From assembly GCF_003342675.1 (NCBI RefSeq), contig NZ_CP031148.1:434001-498000 (forward strand): a stretch of DNA of 64,000 nt, read 5' to 3'. The notes beneath the pieces are model-generated. The model was given only the letters and a program-made list of their open reading frames with translations. It was not told where the DNA came from and did not search any database. Below, one piece after another: positions 1 to 8,534 of the stretch (the first letter of the stretch is position 1; each line of letters begins with the position of its first letter). The stretch is from Haloplanus rubicundus. Its GTDB lineage: Archaea > Halobacteriota > Halobacteria > Halobacteriales > Haloferacaceae. The position numbers were made by a program, and so were the translations under genes.

Positions 1-579
1 GGCGCGACGCAGATACGTCGCGTCCGCGGGGTGGATGCCGCCCTCGCCCTGGATGGGTTCGAGGAAGACGGCGGCCGTCTCCTCGTCGACCGCCTCCGCG
101 AGTTCCTCGCTATCGCCGTAGGAGACGAACTCGACGCCGTCGATCAGGGGTTCGAACGGCTTCTTGTACTTGTCCTTCCACGTCATCGAGAGGGCGCCGA
201 GGGTGCGGCCGTGGAAGCCGCGGCGCGTGGCGACGATCTTCCCCCGGCCCGTGGCGTTGCGCGCGAACTTGATCGCCGCCTCGTTGGCCTCGGTGCCCGA
301 GTTGCAGAGCCAGACGTTGTCCAGTCCCGGCGGCGACACCGTCGCCAGTTTCCCGTACAGTTCCGTCCGCGCCTCGACGGGATAGGACGCCTGGACGTAC
401 ATGAGGTCCTCGACCTGTGCCTTCACGGCGTCGACGACCCGCGGGTGACAGTGGCCGACGGGCGTGACGGCGTAGCTCGCACCGAAGTCGAGATACTCGG
501 TGCCGTCGTCGGCGTAGAGGAAGGCCCCCTCGCCGCGTTCGATCCCGATTGGTTTCTCGGAAAAGACGAAACCGCTCAT
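1..579 (-). CDS. argD: Acetylornithine / LysW-amino-acid aminotransferase, 5' part only
   Basis: PLP-dependent class III aminotransferase of arginine (and possibly lysine) synthesis. Only the N-terminal 193 residues are present because the gene runs off the left edge. The translation begins MSGFVFSEKPIGIERGEG and has the class III landmarks: a pyruvoyl-like cofactor region NSGTEANEAAIKFAR, then GRTLGALSMTW, and an EPIQGEGG block near the edge. The catalytic lysine lies outside the window. Its start codon overlaps the stop of the kinase gene by four bases (ATGA), which indicates translational coupling in the arg operon. Whether it works on free N-acetyl or LysW-bound substrates cannot be read here; the neighbouring argX implies the carrier-protein route. 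Confidence 0.93.
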   Translation of the reverse strand, partial: MSGFVFSEKPIGIERGEGAFLYADDGTEYLDFGASYAVTPVGHCHPRVVDAVKAQVEDLMYVQASYPVEARTELYGKLATVSPPGLDNVWLCNSGTEANEAAIKFARNATGRGKIVATRRGFHGRTLGALSMTWKDKYKKPFEPLIDGVEFVSYGDSEELAEAVDEETAAVFLEPIQGEGGIHPADATYLRRA

Positions 580-1400
580 GGGTCCTCTAGAGCACTCCGA
601 TGAATGTGTGTACCGCTTCCGCCCAGTGCTGCCGTAACGGGGGCGTCGGCGTTGGCGTCGGCGACGATCACTTCGCTCGCTCCCGACTCCAGTGCTTCGG
701 TAGCGGCCATCACCTTCTTGGTCATGAACCCCTCCGCGGCGTCGGTGAGCGCGTCGTACTCCGCGGGCGTGGTCACCGACTCGATCAGGGTACTGGAGTC
801 GTCGGGGTCGGCGTACACCCCCGCCACGTCGGTGAGGACGACGAGCGTCGCGCCGAGGGCGCCCGCCACCGCCGCGGCCGCGCGGTCGGCGTCCGTGTTG
901 ACCGGGACGCCGTCGTCGGCGAGCATCGGCGGGCCCGCGACGGGCGTGTAGCCCTCCCCGAGCAACGTCTCCAGCAGGTCGGCGTTCACCGATTCGATCT
1001 TCCCCGAGTGATCGCCGCGCTTGATCTTCTTCTTGCCGTCCTCGATCACGCGGACCGCGGACTTCCGGGGGCCGGTGATGAGGCCGCCGTCGACGCCCGA
1101 TAGACCGACGGCGTCGACGCCCGCCTCGCGGAACGTCGCCACGAGGTCGCTGTTCACGCGGCCCATCGCCATCGTGAACGCCTCCATCGTCGCCTCGTCG
1201 GTAAAGCGCCCGACGACGCCGCCCGGCGTCTCGACGTACGTGGGGTCGATCCCCAGCCGATCCAGCAGGTCGTCGACGGCGGTGGAGCCGCCGTGGACGA
1301 CGGCGACGGGTTCGCCGTCGTCGACGAGGCCGGCGATGTCGGCGACGGCGCCCGCCGGATCGACCGCCTTCGCGCCGCCGATCTTGACTACCACCGACAT
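576..1400 (-). CDS. argB: [LysW]-glutamate/aminoadipate kinase (amino acid kinase family)
   Basis: Phosphorylates the gamma carboxyl of the carrier-bound glutamate (arginine branch) or aminoadipate (lysine branch). The 274-residue protein has the amino-acid kinase fold signatures: N-terminal VVKIGGAKA, the VVHGGS glycine loop near residue 35, NADLLETLLGEGYTP in the middle, and VPVNTDADRAAAAVA followed by LTDVAGVYADP. Length is normal for the family. It lies one base after argC and overlaps argD by four bases. In archaea with an argX/lysX homologue this enzyme is usually LysZ-like rather than an acetylglutamate kinase; that substrate assignment is inference. Confidence 0.92.
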   Translation of the reverse strand: MSVVVKIGGAKAVDPAGAVADIAGLVDDGEPVAVVHGGSTAVDDLLDRLGIDPTYVETPGGVVGRFTDEATMEAFTMAMGRVNSDLVATFREAGVDAVGLSGVDGGLITGPRKSAVRVIEDGKKKIKRGDHSGKIESVNADLLETLLGEGYTPVAGPPMLADDGVPVNTDADRAAAAVAGALGATLVVLTDVAGVYADPDDSSTLIESVTTPAEYDALTDAAEGFMTKKVMAATEALESGASEVIVADANADAPVTAALGGSGTHIHRSALEDP

Positions 1401-1401
1401 C

Positions 1402-2445
1402 CTACGGCGCCCCCACCGGATGTAGCCCCTCGAACTCCAGGCCCGCCGTCTCCTCGATGCCGAGGGCGACGTTCGCGGCGTGGACCGCCTGTCCCGCCGA
1501 GCCTTTCATCATGTTGTCGATGGCCGAGAACACTACTAACCGTTTGTTCGAGGGATCGATTTCGAAGCCGACTTCGCCGTAGTTGGTGCCCGCCACCGCC
1601 TTCGGTTCGGGGTAGCGGTAGACGCCACCGCCCCCGGCGACGGTGCGCATGAACGGTTCGTCGCCGTACGAGTCCCGGTAGGCGCTCCACAGCTCTTTTT
1701 TCTTGACCGGGCCGTCCGGGAAGACGTGACAGGTCGCGGCCGCGCCGCGGATCATGTCCACCGCGTGGACGGTAAAGGAGACGGAGAGGCCGAGGAACTC
1801 CTCGATTTCGGCCTCGTGGCGGTGGCCCGTCGGGGCGTAGGGGCGGACGATGCCCGAGCGTTCGGGGTGCGAGGAGGCCGCGCCGCCGCCGGCGCCGCCC
1901 TCCGAGGACCCCACCTTCACGTCGACGACGACCTGTTCGTCGCCCGCGAGGATGCCGGCGTCGAAGAGGGGCTTGAGTCCCAGAATCGTCGCCGTCGCGT
2001 TACAGCCGCCGGAGGCGATCAGATCCGCGCCGGCGAGGTTGTCGCGGTTGAGTTCGGGGAGGGCGTACTCCGACTCCGCGAGCAGTTCCGGGCGCGTGTG
2101 CCCGTCGTACCACTCGTCGTACTGCTTCTCGCTCCCGAGGCGGAAGTCGGCGCTTAAGTCGACCACGGTGTCCGCGGCGTCCCGAAACGCGTCGATGCGA
2201 TCCATCGAGACGCCGTGGGGCGTCGCCGCGAAGAGCACGTCGACGGAGTCGAGTTCCGTCGGCGAGGTAAAGCGGAGGTCCATGCCCCGCAAATTGGGAT
2301 GCTGGTGCCCCACCGTCTTGCGCTCGTAGCTCCGACTCGTCGCCTGTGCCACCTCGAAGTGGGGGTGGCCGTTCAGGAGGCGGAGGAGTTCGCCGCCAGC
2401 GAAGCCGCTCGCGCCGACGACGCTCGCGGTGTACGTCTCCGTCAT
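1402..2445 (-). CDS. argC: [LysW]-glutamyl/aminoadipyl phosphate reductase
   Basis: NADPH-dependent reductase that converts the acyl phosphate made by the upstream kinase into the semialdehyde. The 347-residue protein starts MTETYTASVVGASGFAGGEL, a Rossmann GxxGxxG nucleotide-binding loop, and contains the catalytic-cysteine segment ASGGCNATATILGL near residue 150. The start was set at this ATG because the Rossmann strand begins immediately after it and because it overlaps the stop of argX by four bases. The open frame continues further upstream only as a shadow of argX. Confidence 0.92.
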   Translation of the reverse strand: MTETYTASVVGASGFAGGELLRLLNGHPHFEVAQATSRSYERKTVGHQHPNLRGMDLRFTSPTELDSVDVLFAATPHGVSMDRIDAFRDAADTVVDLSADFRLGSEKQYDEWYDGHTRPELLAESEYALPELNRDNLAGADLIASGGCNATATILGLKPLFDAGILAGDEQVVVDVKVGSSEGGAGGGAASSHPERSGIVRPYAPTGHRHEAEIEEFLGLSVSFTVHAVDMIRGAAATCHVFPDGPVKKKELWSAYRDSYGDEPFMRTVAGGGGVYRYPEPKAVAGTNYGEVGFEIDPSNKRLVVFSAIDNMMKGSAGQAVHAANVALGIEETAGLEFEGLHPVGAP

Positions 2446-3302
2446 GCCGGCGCCTCCTGGGCCGCCTTCTCCTCCAGCCAGTCGACGATGGCGGCGGGCA
2501 CGTCGAAGTCGACACAGGAGTCGAGCGCCTTGAACTCGACCGTGTGGTTCACCTCGTGGACGGTGTAGGAGTCGCCGGTCTCCATCAGATCGACACCCAG
2601 CAAGCCGCCGCCGACGGCGTCGGAGGCGCGCTCGACGAGTTCCGCCACCTCGTCGGTCACCTCGAACTCGTTGACTTCGCCGCCCTTCGCGGCGTTGGTG
2701 AGCCAGTGGTCGGAGCTCCGGGTCATGGCCGCGACCGGTTCGCCGTCGGTGGCGACGACGCGGATGTCGCGGCCGGGCTTCTCGACGAACTCCTGGATGT
2801 AGAACACCTTGTGCTCGTAGTGGCCGAGGGTGGCCTTGTGCTCCAGAATCGCTTCGGCGGCGCTCCGGGAGTCGACTTTGGCCATCAGGCGTCCCCACGA
2901 CCCGATGACGGGCTTCAACACGCAGGGGTAGCCGAATTCCTCGATGGATTCGAGGGCGCTGTCGGTGGTGAAGGCCACGTCGGTGTTGGGCGTGGGGACG
3001 CCCGCCGCCTCCAGCACGAGGCTGTTTTTCACCTTGTCCGCACAGAGTTCGGCGGTGTCGGCGGCGTTGATCACGGGAACCCCGTAGGCGTCGAGAAAGC
3101 GCGTGACGTACCGACTGCGGCTGGTGGCGAGACAGCGGTCGATGGCGATGTCGACGTCGTCGAACGCTTCGGGCGCCTCGCCGATGTTGAACCGCTCTTT
3201 CCGCACGTCGATTTTCGTCACCTCGTGGTCGCGCTCCCGCAGTTCCGAGAGCAGGAGCTTCTCGTCCCGCCTGATCCGCGAGTAGAGGAGGCCGACGTGC
3301 AC
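2442..3302 (-). CDS. argX: Glutamate/aminoadipate--LysW ligase (ATP-grasp)
   Basis: ATP-grasp ligase that attaches the alpha-amino group of glutamate (ArgX) or aminoadipate (LysX) to the C-terminal Glu of the carrier LysW. The GTG start gives VHVGLLYSRIRRDEKLLL, the typical family N terminus, two bases after the argG stop. ATP-grasp features include CVLKPVIGSWGRLMAKV, IQEFVEKPGRDIRVV and the C-terminal metal-binding EVNHTVEFK block. At 286 residues it has the normal length. The presence of this gene shows that the organism uses carrier-protein chemistry rather than N-acetyl intermediates. The carrier gene itself is not next to it, which is unusual. Confidence 0.9.
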   Translation of the reverse strand: MHVGLLYSRIRRDEKLLLSELRERDHEVTKIDVRKERFNIGEAPEAFDDVDIAIDRCLATSRSRYVTRFLDAYGVPVINAADTAELCADKVKNSLVLEAAGVPTPNTDVAFTTDSALESIEEFGYPCVLKPVIGSWGRLMAKVDSRSAAEAILEHKATLGHYEHKVFYIQEFVEKPGRDIRVVATDGEPVAAMTRSSDHWLTNAAKGGEVNEFEVTDEVAELVERASDAVGGGLLGVDLMETGDSYTVHEVNHTVEFKALDSCVDFDVPAAIVDWLEEKAAQEAPA

Positions 3303-3304
3303 GG

Positions 3305-4498
3305 CTACTCCTCCTCTTTGGCCTTCGCGAGCACCTTCGCGGCGAGGCGCTCCTGGAAGCCGTGGTACTTGGCGACGCCCGTCGCGTCGGCCTGCGTAAT
3401 CGACCCCACGTCCTCCGTGTTGAACGAGGCGAAGGACTCGTCGTAGACGGCGTACTCGCTGTCGCGGCCGACCGGGCGGGCCTGTCCGCCCTCGAATCGG
3501 ATGGTGACCGTCCCCGTCACGCGGGTCTGCGTGGCGTCGATGAAGCCCTCCAGCGCCTCCATCAGCGGCGCGTCGACGAGCCCCTCGTACCCTTTCTGGG
3601 ACCACTCGTCGTCGACGAGGCGCTTGAAGTCGCGCTCCTCTTTCGTGAGCACGAGCGACTCCAGCGTCTCGTGGGCGTTGAGCAGCGTCGTCGCCGCCGG
3701 GTGTTCGTAGTTCTCGCGCACCTTCAGGCCGAGCATCCGATCCTCCATCATGTCCGTGCGCCCGACGCCGTACTTGCCGGCCACCTCGTTGAGGTGCTCG
3801 ATCAGGGCGACGGGGGCCATCTCCTCGCCGCCGACGGCGACGGGGTAGCCGTTCTCGAACGTGAGTTCGATCTCCTCGGTGTCGCCGGCTGGCGCCCGCG
3901 TCCAGTCGTAAATCTCCTCGCCGGGGACGTGGCCGGGCTGTTCGAGGTCGCCGCCCTCGATGGAGCGACTCCAGAGGTTCGTGTCGATGCTCCAGACCCC
4001 CTCGTTGCCGCCCTCGACGGGCAACTCCTTCTCCGCGGCGTACTCGATCTCCCACTCCCGGGTCAGGCCGAGTTCGCGCACCGGCGCGATGACCTCCAGA
4101 TCCGAGGCGCGCCAGACGGCCTCGAAGCGCAGTTGATCGTTGCCCTTCCCCGTACAGCCGTGGGCGACGGCGTCGCAGTCGTGTGCTTCGGCCACGTCGA
4201 GGATGGCCTCGGCGATGACCGGCCGCGCCAGCGCCGTCCCGAGCGGGTAGCCCTGATACGTGGCGTTGGCCCGCACCGATTCCATACACATGGCCGCGAA
4301 CTCCTCGGTCGCGTCCACGACGTGGTGTTCCAGATCCAGCGCCTCGGCCGTCTCCTCGGCCTCGGCGAACTCCTCGGCTGGCTGTCCGACGTCGACCGTG
4401 ACGCCGACGACCTCGTCGTACCCCCACTCCTCTTCGAGGAGCGGGACGCATACTGTCGTATCGAGACCGCCGGAGAACGCGAGTGCCACACGTGTCAT
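3305..4498 (-). CDS. argG: Argininosuccinate synthase
   Basis: Condenses citrulline and aspartate with ATP to argininosuccinate, the penultimate step of arginine synthesis. The 397-residue protein starts MTRVALAFSGGLDTTV, the SGGxDT PP-loop of the N-type ATP pyrophosphatase family, and continues with the conserved GCTGKGNDQLRFE segment (near residue 115) and an EGGNEGVWSIDTNLW block. First gene of the arg operon. It is followed two bases later by argX; argH, commonly next to argG in this lineage, is absent here. An AT-rich stretch about 27 bases upstream of the ATG suggests a leaderless transcript. Confidence 0.97.
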   Translation of the reverse strand: MTRVALAFSGGLDTTVCVPLLEEEWGYDEVVGVTVDVGQPAEEFAEAEETAEALDLEHHVVDATEEFAAMCMESVRANATYQGYPLGTALARPVIAEAILDVAEAHDCDAVAHGCTGKGNDQLRFEAVWRASDLEVIAPVRELGLTREWEIEYAAEKELPVEGGNEGVWSIDTNLWSRSIEGGDLEQPGHVPGEEIYDWTRAPAGDTEEIELTFENGYPVAVGGEEMAPVALIEHLNEVAGKYGVGRTDMMEDRMLGLKVRENYEHPAATTLLNAHETLESLVLTKEERDFKRLVDDEWSQKGYEGLVDAPLMEALEGFIDATQTRVTGTVTIRFEGGQARPVGRDSEYAVYDESFASFNTEDVGSITQADATGVAKYHGFQERLAAKVLAKAKEEE

Positions 4499-4520
4499 TA
4501 CCGACTTCTCGACCCTTTAC

Positions 4521-4530
4521 GGACTTAAAT
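4521..4530 (-). promoter_or_regulatory. Probable TATA box of the argG operon
   Basis: On the minus strand this reads ATTTAAGTCC, a TATA-like element centred about 27-28 bases upstream of the argG ATG at 4498. Such spacing predicts transcription starting at or within a base or two of the start codon, the usual leaderless arrangement in haloarchaea. The surrounding 40 bases are distinctly AT-rich compared with the coding DNA. Confidence 0.5.
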
Positions 4531-4756
4531 TCTACGTTTTTGTAATTGAAATAAAATGAGAAACGGGACGCTCGTGGGGGGGGTGGCTGCAGCGTCGAAC
4601 GAAGGGAGTGAGAGAGAGGTGGGCCTAACGGGCCCGTCGTCGCGGTCGGCGGACGTGGCGGACGGCTGTGAGCGCCGATGTCCGGTCCATTGTCGCTAGA
4701 AATCGTGGCTCGCTACAAATATCTTGCGAACGGACGCTCCGTGCCCGCTCGATGCG

Positions 4757-4846
4757 TTACTCTTCCTCTTCTTCCTCGTCTTCCCGTTCGAACCGTCGGT
4801 GGACGGTCCCGCCCGCGAAACGACGGCGGTTGCGCTCGTTGCCCAT
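4757..4846 (-). CDS. Possible 29-residue microprotein with basic body and poly-Glu tail
   Basis: A short frame, MGNERNRRRFAGGTVHRRF followed by an acidic run ending in six glutamates, sits alone in the 387-base gap between argG and the next gene. An AT-rich box (minus strand GAGTTATGC) lies about 25 bases upstream of this ATG, as expected for a leaderless haloarchaeal gene. The charge pattern, Arg-rich first and Glu-rich last, is striking but also makes chance possible. No family is recognised. A second ATG four bases earlier opens a different, less convincing frame. Confidence 0.35.
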   Translation of the reverse strand: MGNERNRRRFAGGTVHRRFEREDEEEEEE

Positions 4847-4885
4847 GCATCTACGGACGACGGCTGAGAGCATAACTCTATCTTC

Positions 4886-5506
4886 CTATCGTCGTTCCAA
4901 CAGTTGGTGGAGCTGTGTGAGCGGTTCGAGTAGCCGGGTGATAGCCACGAGAAGGAGCCCCAGCACCGCTGCGAACGGCAGCCACTGGGCCGGGAGGAGG
5001 ACGTTCACGACGCCGACGGTGAGGAAAGCCACGCCGTAGATGATCGCGAGGATCGTCGTCGTGATGAACACGCCCTGGCGCTGGTTCGCCCGCTCGTTCG
5101 CCTCGATCCAGTCGGCGTAGCCGACGAGGAGGTCCTCGTACAGTCCACGCCGGAATTCGCCGTCCGCGTACCCTTCGTCGACGATCCATCGAAGGTCCTC
5201 GACGCCGACGCCGGCGTGGTACTCCCCCGTCGAGTAAGTGATCGCCGCGGCGGCCATCGCGCCCACGAGGAAGGTGATTCCGGCGAGCGTGAACGGGTTG
5301 AGCAAGCCAATCGCCGCCGCTTCACGTCCCTCGTAGACGAACGACAGGAGGCTCAGCAGTATCCCGACGAGGACGGTCACCACCTGAAACAGCTGAATCG
5401 CCTTCCCATCCACGTTGTCGATGCTCGACAGCTGTTCGTCGAGAAAGCGCCGTGCCTCCGTGAGACTCGCCTCCAGCCCCTCGATTTCGTCGTCCACGTC
5501 TTCCAT
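4886..5506 (-). CDS. Membrane protein with N-terminal coiled coil and four helices
   Basis: Unknown function. The 206-residue protein has an acidic, probably coiled-coil N terminus (residues 1-35), then hydrophobic segments near residues 38-60 (FQVVTVLVGILLSLLSFVY), 68-88 (FTLAGITFLVGAMAAAAI), 147-170 (ITTTILAIIYGVAFLTVG) and 173-192 (WLPFAAVLGLLLVAIT). The central polar part and both ends are probably cytoplasmic. No catalytic motif is visible. It stands alone between the argG control region and a pseudogene, so context does not suggest a role. Confidence 0.75.
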   Translation of the reverse strand: MEDVDDEIEGLEASLTEARRFLDEQLSSIDNVDGKAIQLFQVVTVLVGILLSLLSFVYEGREAAAIGLLNPFTLAGITFLVGAMAAAAITYSTGEYHAGVGVEDLRWIVDEGYADGEFRRGLYEDLLVGYADWIEANERANQRQGVFITTTILAIIYGVAFLTVGVVNVLLPAQWLPFAAVLGLLLVAITRLLEPLTQLHQLLERR

Positions 5507-5600
5507 CCCTCACCGTACGCCACCGGACGGAATATAGGTTTCTCGACAGGTTCGGCGCGGTTACTCGGTGGGCACCGCCGGATCGTCCCGAACGCCGCCG

Positions 5601-6041
5601 GCCGACGTGGTCCGCCTTGCCCGCGGCCGGCGGCTTGCCGGCGTTGTACGTGTACGCCTCGCGGACGTTCTGCCCGGCGCGGTGGAGGTCGATGTCGACG
5701 TACTCCGCCTGCAGGCGGTCGCGGATCGCCTCGGTCCCCTCCTCGTCGATGAAAAAGCGACTCCGGTTCCCCTGGCGGTTGTCCCGCCGCCCGTGTTCGT
5801 GGTAGAGTTCGCCGAACCCGCGAACCACCTCGTAGGCGTTCTCGCGCGTGACGAACACGTCGAGGTCACGCGCCCGTCGGGGTTCGCGCCCGCCGAGGCC
5901 GCCACCGATCCGGACGTTGAAGCCGGTGACGACCGCTCCGTTCACTTCTTTTTCCGCCGGTTCGAGCCCGATGCCGTCGATCGCGTCCTGCGCACAGCCC
6001 TCCCGACACCCCGTGACGCCGATGTTGAACTTCCGGGGCAT
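5601..6041 (-). pseudogene. Remnant of a siroheme nitrite/sulfite reductase
   Basis: 147 codons clearly derive from the middle of a ferredoxin-type nitrite/sulfite reductase (NirA/Sir family): PRKFNIGVTGCREGC carries one CxxxC pair that in the intact enzyme helps bind the [4Fe-4S]-siroheme centre, followed by GFNVRIGGGLGGREPR, DLDVFVTRENAYEVV and YTYNAGK...ADHVG. Homology stops abruptly after ADHVG, where intact homologues continue with a second reductase half, and also stops just before PRKF. The N-terminal half with the other Cys pair and the whole C-terminal half are missing, so it cannot be functional. It abuts the end of the polyprenol kinase gene. Confidence 0.8.
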
Positions 6042-6088
6042 GTTGGCGCGTTCGTCGTCGCCGTCCGCCTCGGTTCGCCCGTGCCGGC

Positions 6089-6685
6089 CTAGCCAGCCAC
6101 GCGCAACACGACCCAGATGCCCAGACACGCTACGGGCGGGATGGTGAGGTTGTCGTCGAGGACGTATCCCCGGATTACGGGTGTGAACCCGTCGGCGACC
6201 GTCGCTCCCGCGGCGCCGACGGCGGCGGCGCCGAGGGCCGGCACGAGGGGCACCGCTCCCACCAGCACTACCGCCGCGAGCCCGAAACAGACGGCGAACA
6301 TGACGCCGAGGACGCCGACGCGTTTCGCCCGCCCGGCCTCGTTCGAGCCGAGGAGGCCGCTGACCGGGTCGCCGATGGCGAGCATCAACATCCCCGGCAC
6401 CGCGACCGGTGGCTCGAACACGAGCGCCACGCCCGTCATGCTGAACATGTAGAGCGCGTAGCCGGCGACGTTGTCGCGTTCGTACTCCCGGGTGAGCGTC
6501 TCGTAGATGGCCCAGTCGAGGCCGACACCGAGCCGAATCGTTTCGAGGCCGGCAGCGACGCCGGCGCCGACGAGGAGAAGCCAGCCGAGCGTCGGCCAGT
6601 CGACGACGTCGAACAGGTACAGTGCCGGGAACCCGACCCCGCTGGCGTGGACGGCGCGCCGCTTGAGTTCGGCGCCCGTGGTCAT
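6089..6685 (-). CDS. Dolichol/polyprenol kinase-like membrane protein (CTP-transferase family)
   Basis: A 198-residue polytopic membrane protein, mostly hydrophobic helices, related to the SEC59/VTE5/CDP-alcohol-type lipid kinases. The signature region AIGDPVSGLLGSNEAGRAKRVGVLG resembles the conserved GDxxA/SxxxGxxxG...K loop of CTP-dependent dolichol and diacylglycerol kinases, and ATVADGFTPVIRGYVLDDNLTIPP resembles their second conserved block. It probably phosphorylates polyprenol or another lipid for membrane or glycan synthesis; the exact lipid is inference. Translated 31 bases after glyS and likely in the same transcript. Confidence 0.7.
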   Translation of the reverse strand: MTTGAELKRRAVHASGVGFPALYLFDVVDWPTLGWLLLVGAGVAAGLETIRLGVGLDWAIYETLTREYERDNVAGYALYMFSMTGVALVFEPPVAVPGMLMLAIGDPVSGLLGSNEAGRAKRVGVLGVMFAVCFGLAAVVLVGAVPLVPALGAAAVGAAGATVADGFTPVIRGYVLDDNLTIPPVACLGIWVVLRVAG

Positions 6686-6716
6686 GGTCGCCGCCCCGTT
6701 CGCGCGCCCGCCATCC

Positions 6717-8534
6717 TCAGGAGCGCGTCACGTCCGTCTCGACCGCGTCGTACGCTTCGAGCAGGCTCTCGAAGGTGCCGCCGGCGGCGAGAACCGCCTC
6801 CAGTTGCTCGGCGAGGTCCGCGACCGGCACCCGAACCTGTGCCGTCGTGTCGCGGTCCCGAACCGTCACCGTCGCCTCGTCGCGCTCGACGCTCTCGTGA
6901 TCGACCGTCACCGACAGCGGCGTGCCGACCTCGTCCTGCCGGCGGTACCGGCGCCCGATGTTGCCCGAGTCGTCGTGGGCGACCGACAGACCGGCGCCGC
7001 GGAGGTCGTTCACCACCTCGTCGGCGAGCGTTTCGAGCGCGTCGTCGCCCACCAGCGGGAACACCGCCACGTCCGTCGGCGCCACCTCCGGCGCCAGCGA
7101 GAGATACGTGCGCTCCTCGCCGTCGATCAGGTCCTGATCGTACGCGTGCGCGATCAGCGTGTACACCGTCCGGTCGACGCCGAAGGAGGGTTCGACGACG
7201 TGGGGCGTGACGTGTTCGCCCGCCTCCGTCTGCTCCTCGATCCGGAAGTTCGCCACGTCGGCGTCGACGGCCACGTCCTCGCCGCCCACCTCGACGGTCA
7301 CCTCGTCGCCGTCGAAGGCGTCGGGGTTCCGTTCCGCGAGGGCGTGCAGAGCGTCGGCCACGTCGCCCGCCCGCCCGCCGAACTCGGGGCCGAGGACGCT
7401 CATGTCGGGGTCGACGACCGCCCGCTCGACCGTCCGGGGTTCGTCGTACTGCTCGAAAACGGTGAAGTCGTCGTCGCCGTGGTCGGCGTGCTTGGAAAGG
7501 TCGTAGTCGCCGCGGTAGGCGAAGCCCGCGATTTCGATCCAGTCGCCGTCGGTCGGATCGTCGGGGTCGTCGACCACGCCGCCGACTTCGCTCTCGGCGT
7601 CCCAACAGTCCGCGGCGTAGTGGGCACGCTCGCCGGGGAGGTGCTGGCGGAACCGGAACCGGTCGCCGTCGACGCCGATCCGGTCGTACCACTCGCGGGC
7701 GACGCCGAGGTAGTAGCCCACCCAGTCGCTGGCGACGATGCCCTCCTCGACCGCCTCGCCGACTGTGGTCTCGACGTAGCCGCCGTCGGGGTCCTCCTGC
7801 TCGTCGGCGGGGTAGAGTTTCACCGACACGTCGGCGACGCGGGAGAGGGGCGGTTCGTCGGTGTCGGGGTCGACGAACTGCTCCAACTCGGCCTGCGTGA
7901 ACTCCCGGGTGCGGACGATACCCTTGCGCGGACTGATCTCGTTGCGGTAGGCCCGACCGATCTGTGTGATCCCGAACGGGAGTTTGTTCCGGGCGTACTC
8001 CTTCAGCCGCGGGAACTCGACGAAGATGCCCTGTGCCGTCTCGGGCCGGAGGTAGCCGGGCTGGCCGGAGCCGGGACCGATGGCCGTCTCGAACATGAGG
8101 TTGAACTCCTCGACCGACCGGCCGGCGAGGGGGGCGCCACAGGACGGGCAGGCCACTTCGTACTCGGCGATCAACTCCTCTACCTCGGGGAGCGGTAGGC
8201 TCTCGGCCTCCTCGATATCGCTCGCGTCCTCGATCAGGTGGTCGGCGCGGTGGCTCTCGCCGCACTCGCCGCACTCGACGAGCATGTCGTCGAAGCCGTC
8301 GAGGTGGCCGGACGCCTCGAAGACGGATTCGGGCGCGATGGTCGGCGCCTCGATTTCGTCGTTGCCCTCGCGGACGGTGAAGCGGTCGCGCCACGCCGCC
8401 TCGACGTTCCGCTTCAGGGCCGCGCCCTCGGGACCGAAGGTGTAGAAGCCGGCGACGCCGCCGTAGGCCTCGTTCGCGCCGAAGAAGAAGCCCCGGCGCT
8501 TCGCGAGTTCGGTGATGGCGGTGCCGTCGCTCAT
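6717..8534 (-). CDS. glyS: Glycyl-tRNA synthetase (archaeal/eukaryotic alpha2 type)
   Basis: Class II synthetase charging tRNA-Gly. The 605-residue protein starts MSDGTAITELAKRRGF with the usual FYTFGPEGAALKRN motif-1 region, has two CxxC pairs (CGECGESH near residue 100 and CPSCGAPL near residue 150) in a metal-binding insertion, then motif 2 YRNEISPRKGIVRTREF, and a C-terminal anticodon-binding domain beginning near AVFPLVGDDALETLADEV. Its start overlaps the stop of the CBS-domain gene by four bases, which fixes the ATG. The frame extends upstream only as a shadow. Confidence 0.95.
   Translation of the reverse strand: MSDGTAITELAKRRGFFFGANEAYGGVAGFYTFGPEGAALKRNVEAAWRDRFTVREGNDEIEAPTIAPESVFEASGHLDGFDDMLVECGECGESHRADHLIEDASDIEEAESLPLPEVEELIAEYEVACPSCGAPLAGRSVEEFNLMFETAIGPGSGQPGYLRPETAQGIFVEFPRLKEYARNKLPFGITQIGRAYRNEISPRKGIVRTREFTQAELEQFVDPDTDEPPLSRVADVSVKLYPADEQEDPDGGYVETTVGEAVEEGIVASDWVGYYLGVAREWYDRIGVDGDRFRFRQHLPGERAHYAADCWDAESEVGGVVDDPDDPTDGDWIEIAGFAYRGDYDLSKHADHGDDDFTVFEQYDEPRTVERAVVDPDMSVLGPEFGGRAGDVADALHALAERNPDAFDGDEVTVEVGGEDVAVDADVANFRIEEQTEAGEHVTPHVVEPSFGVDRTVYTLIAHAYDQDLIDGEERTYLSLAPEVAPTDVAVFPLVGDDALETLADEVVNDLRGAGLSVAHDDSGNIGRRYRRQDEVGTPLSVTVDHESVERDEATVTVRDRDTTAQVRVPVADLAEQLEAVLAAGGTFESLLEAYDAVETDVTRS

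Noticed and set aside
5601-6041. Functional small nitrite reductase-like protein
   Set aside because: Half of the cluster ligands and both flanking domains are missing, and homology breaks sharply at both ends.
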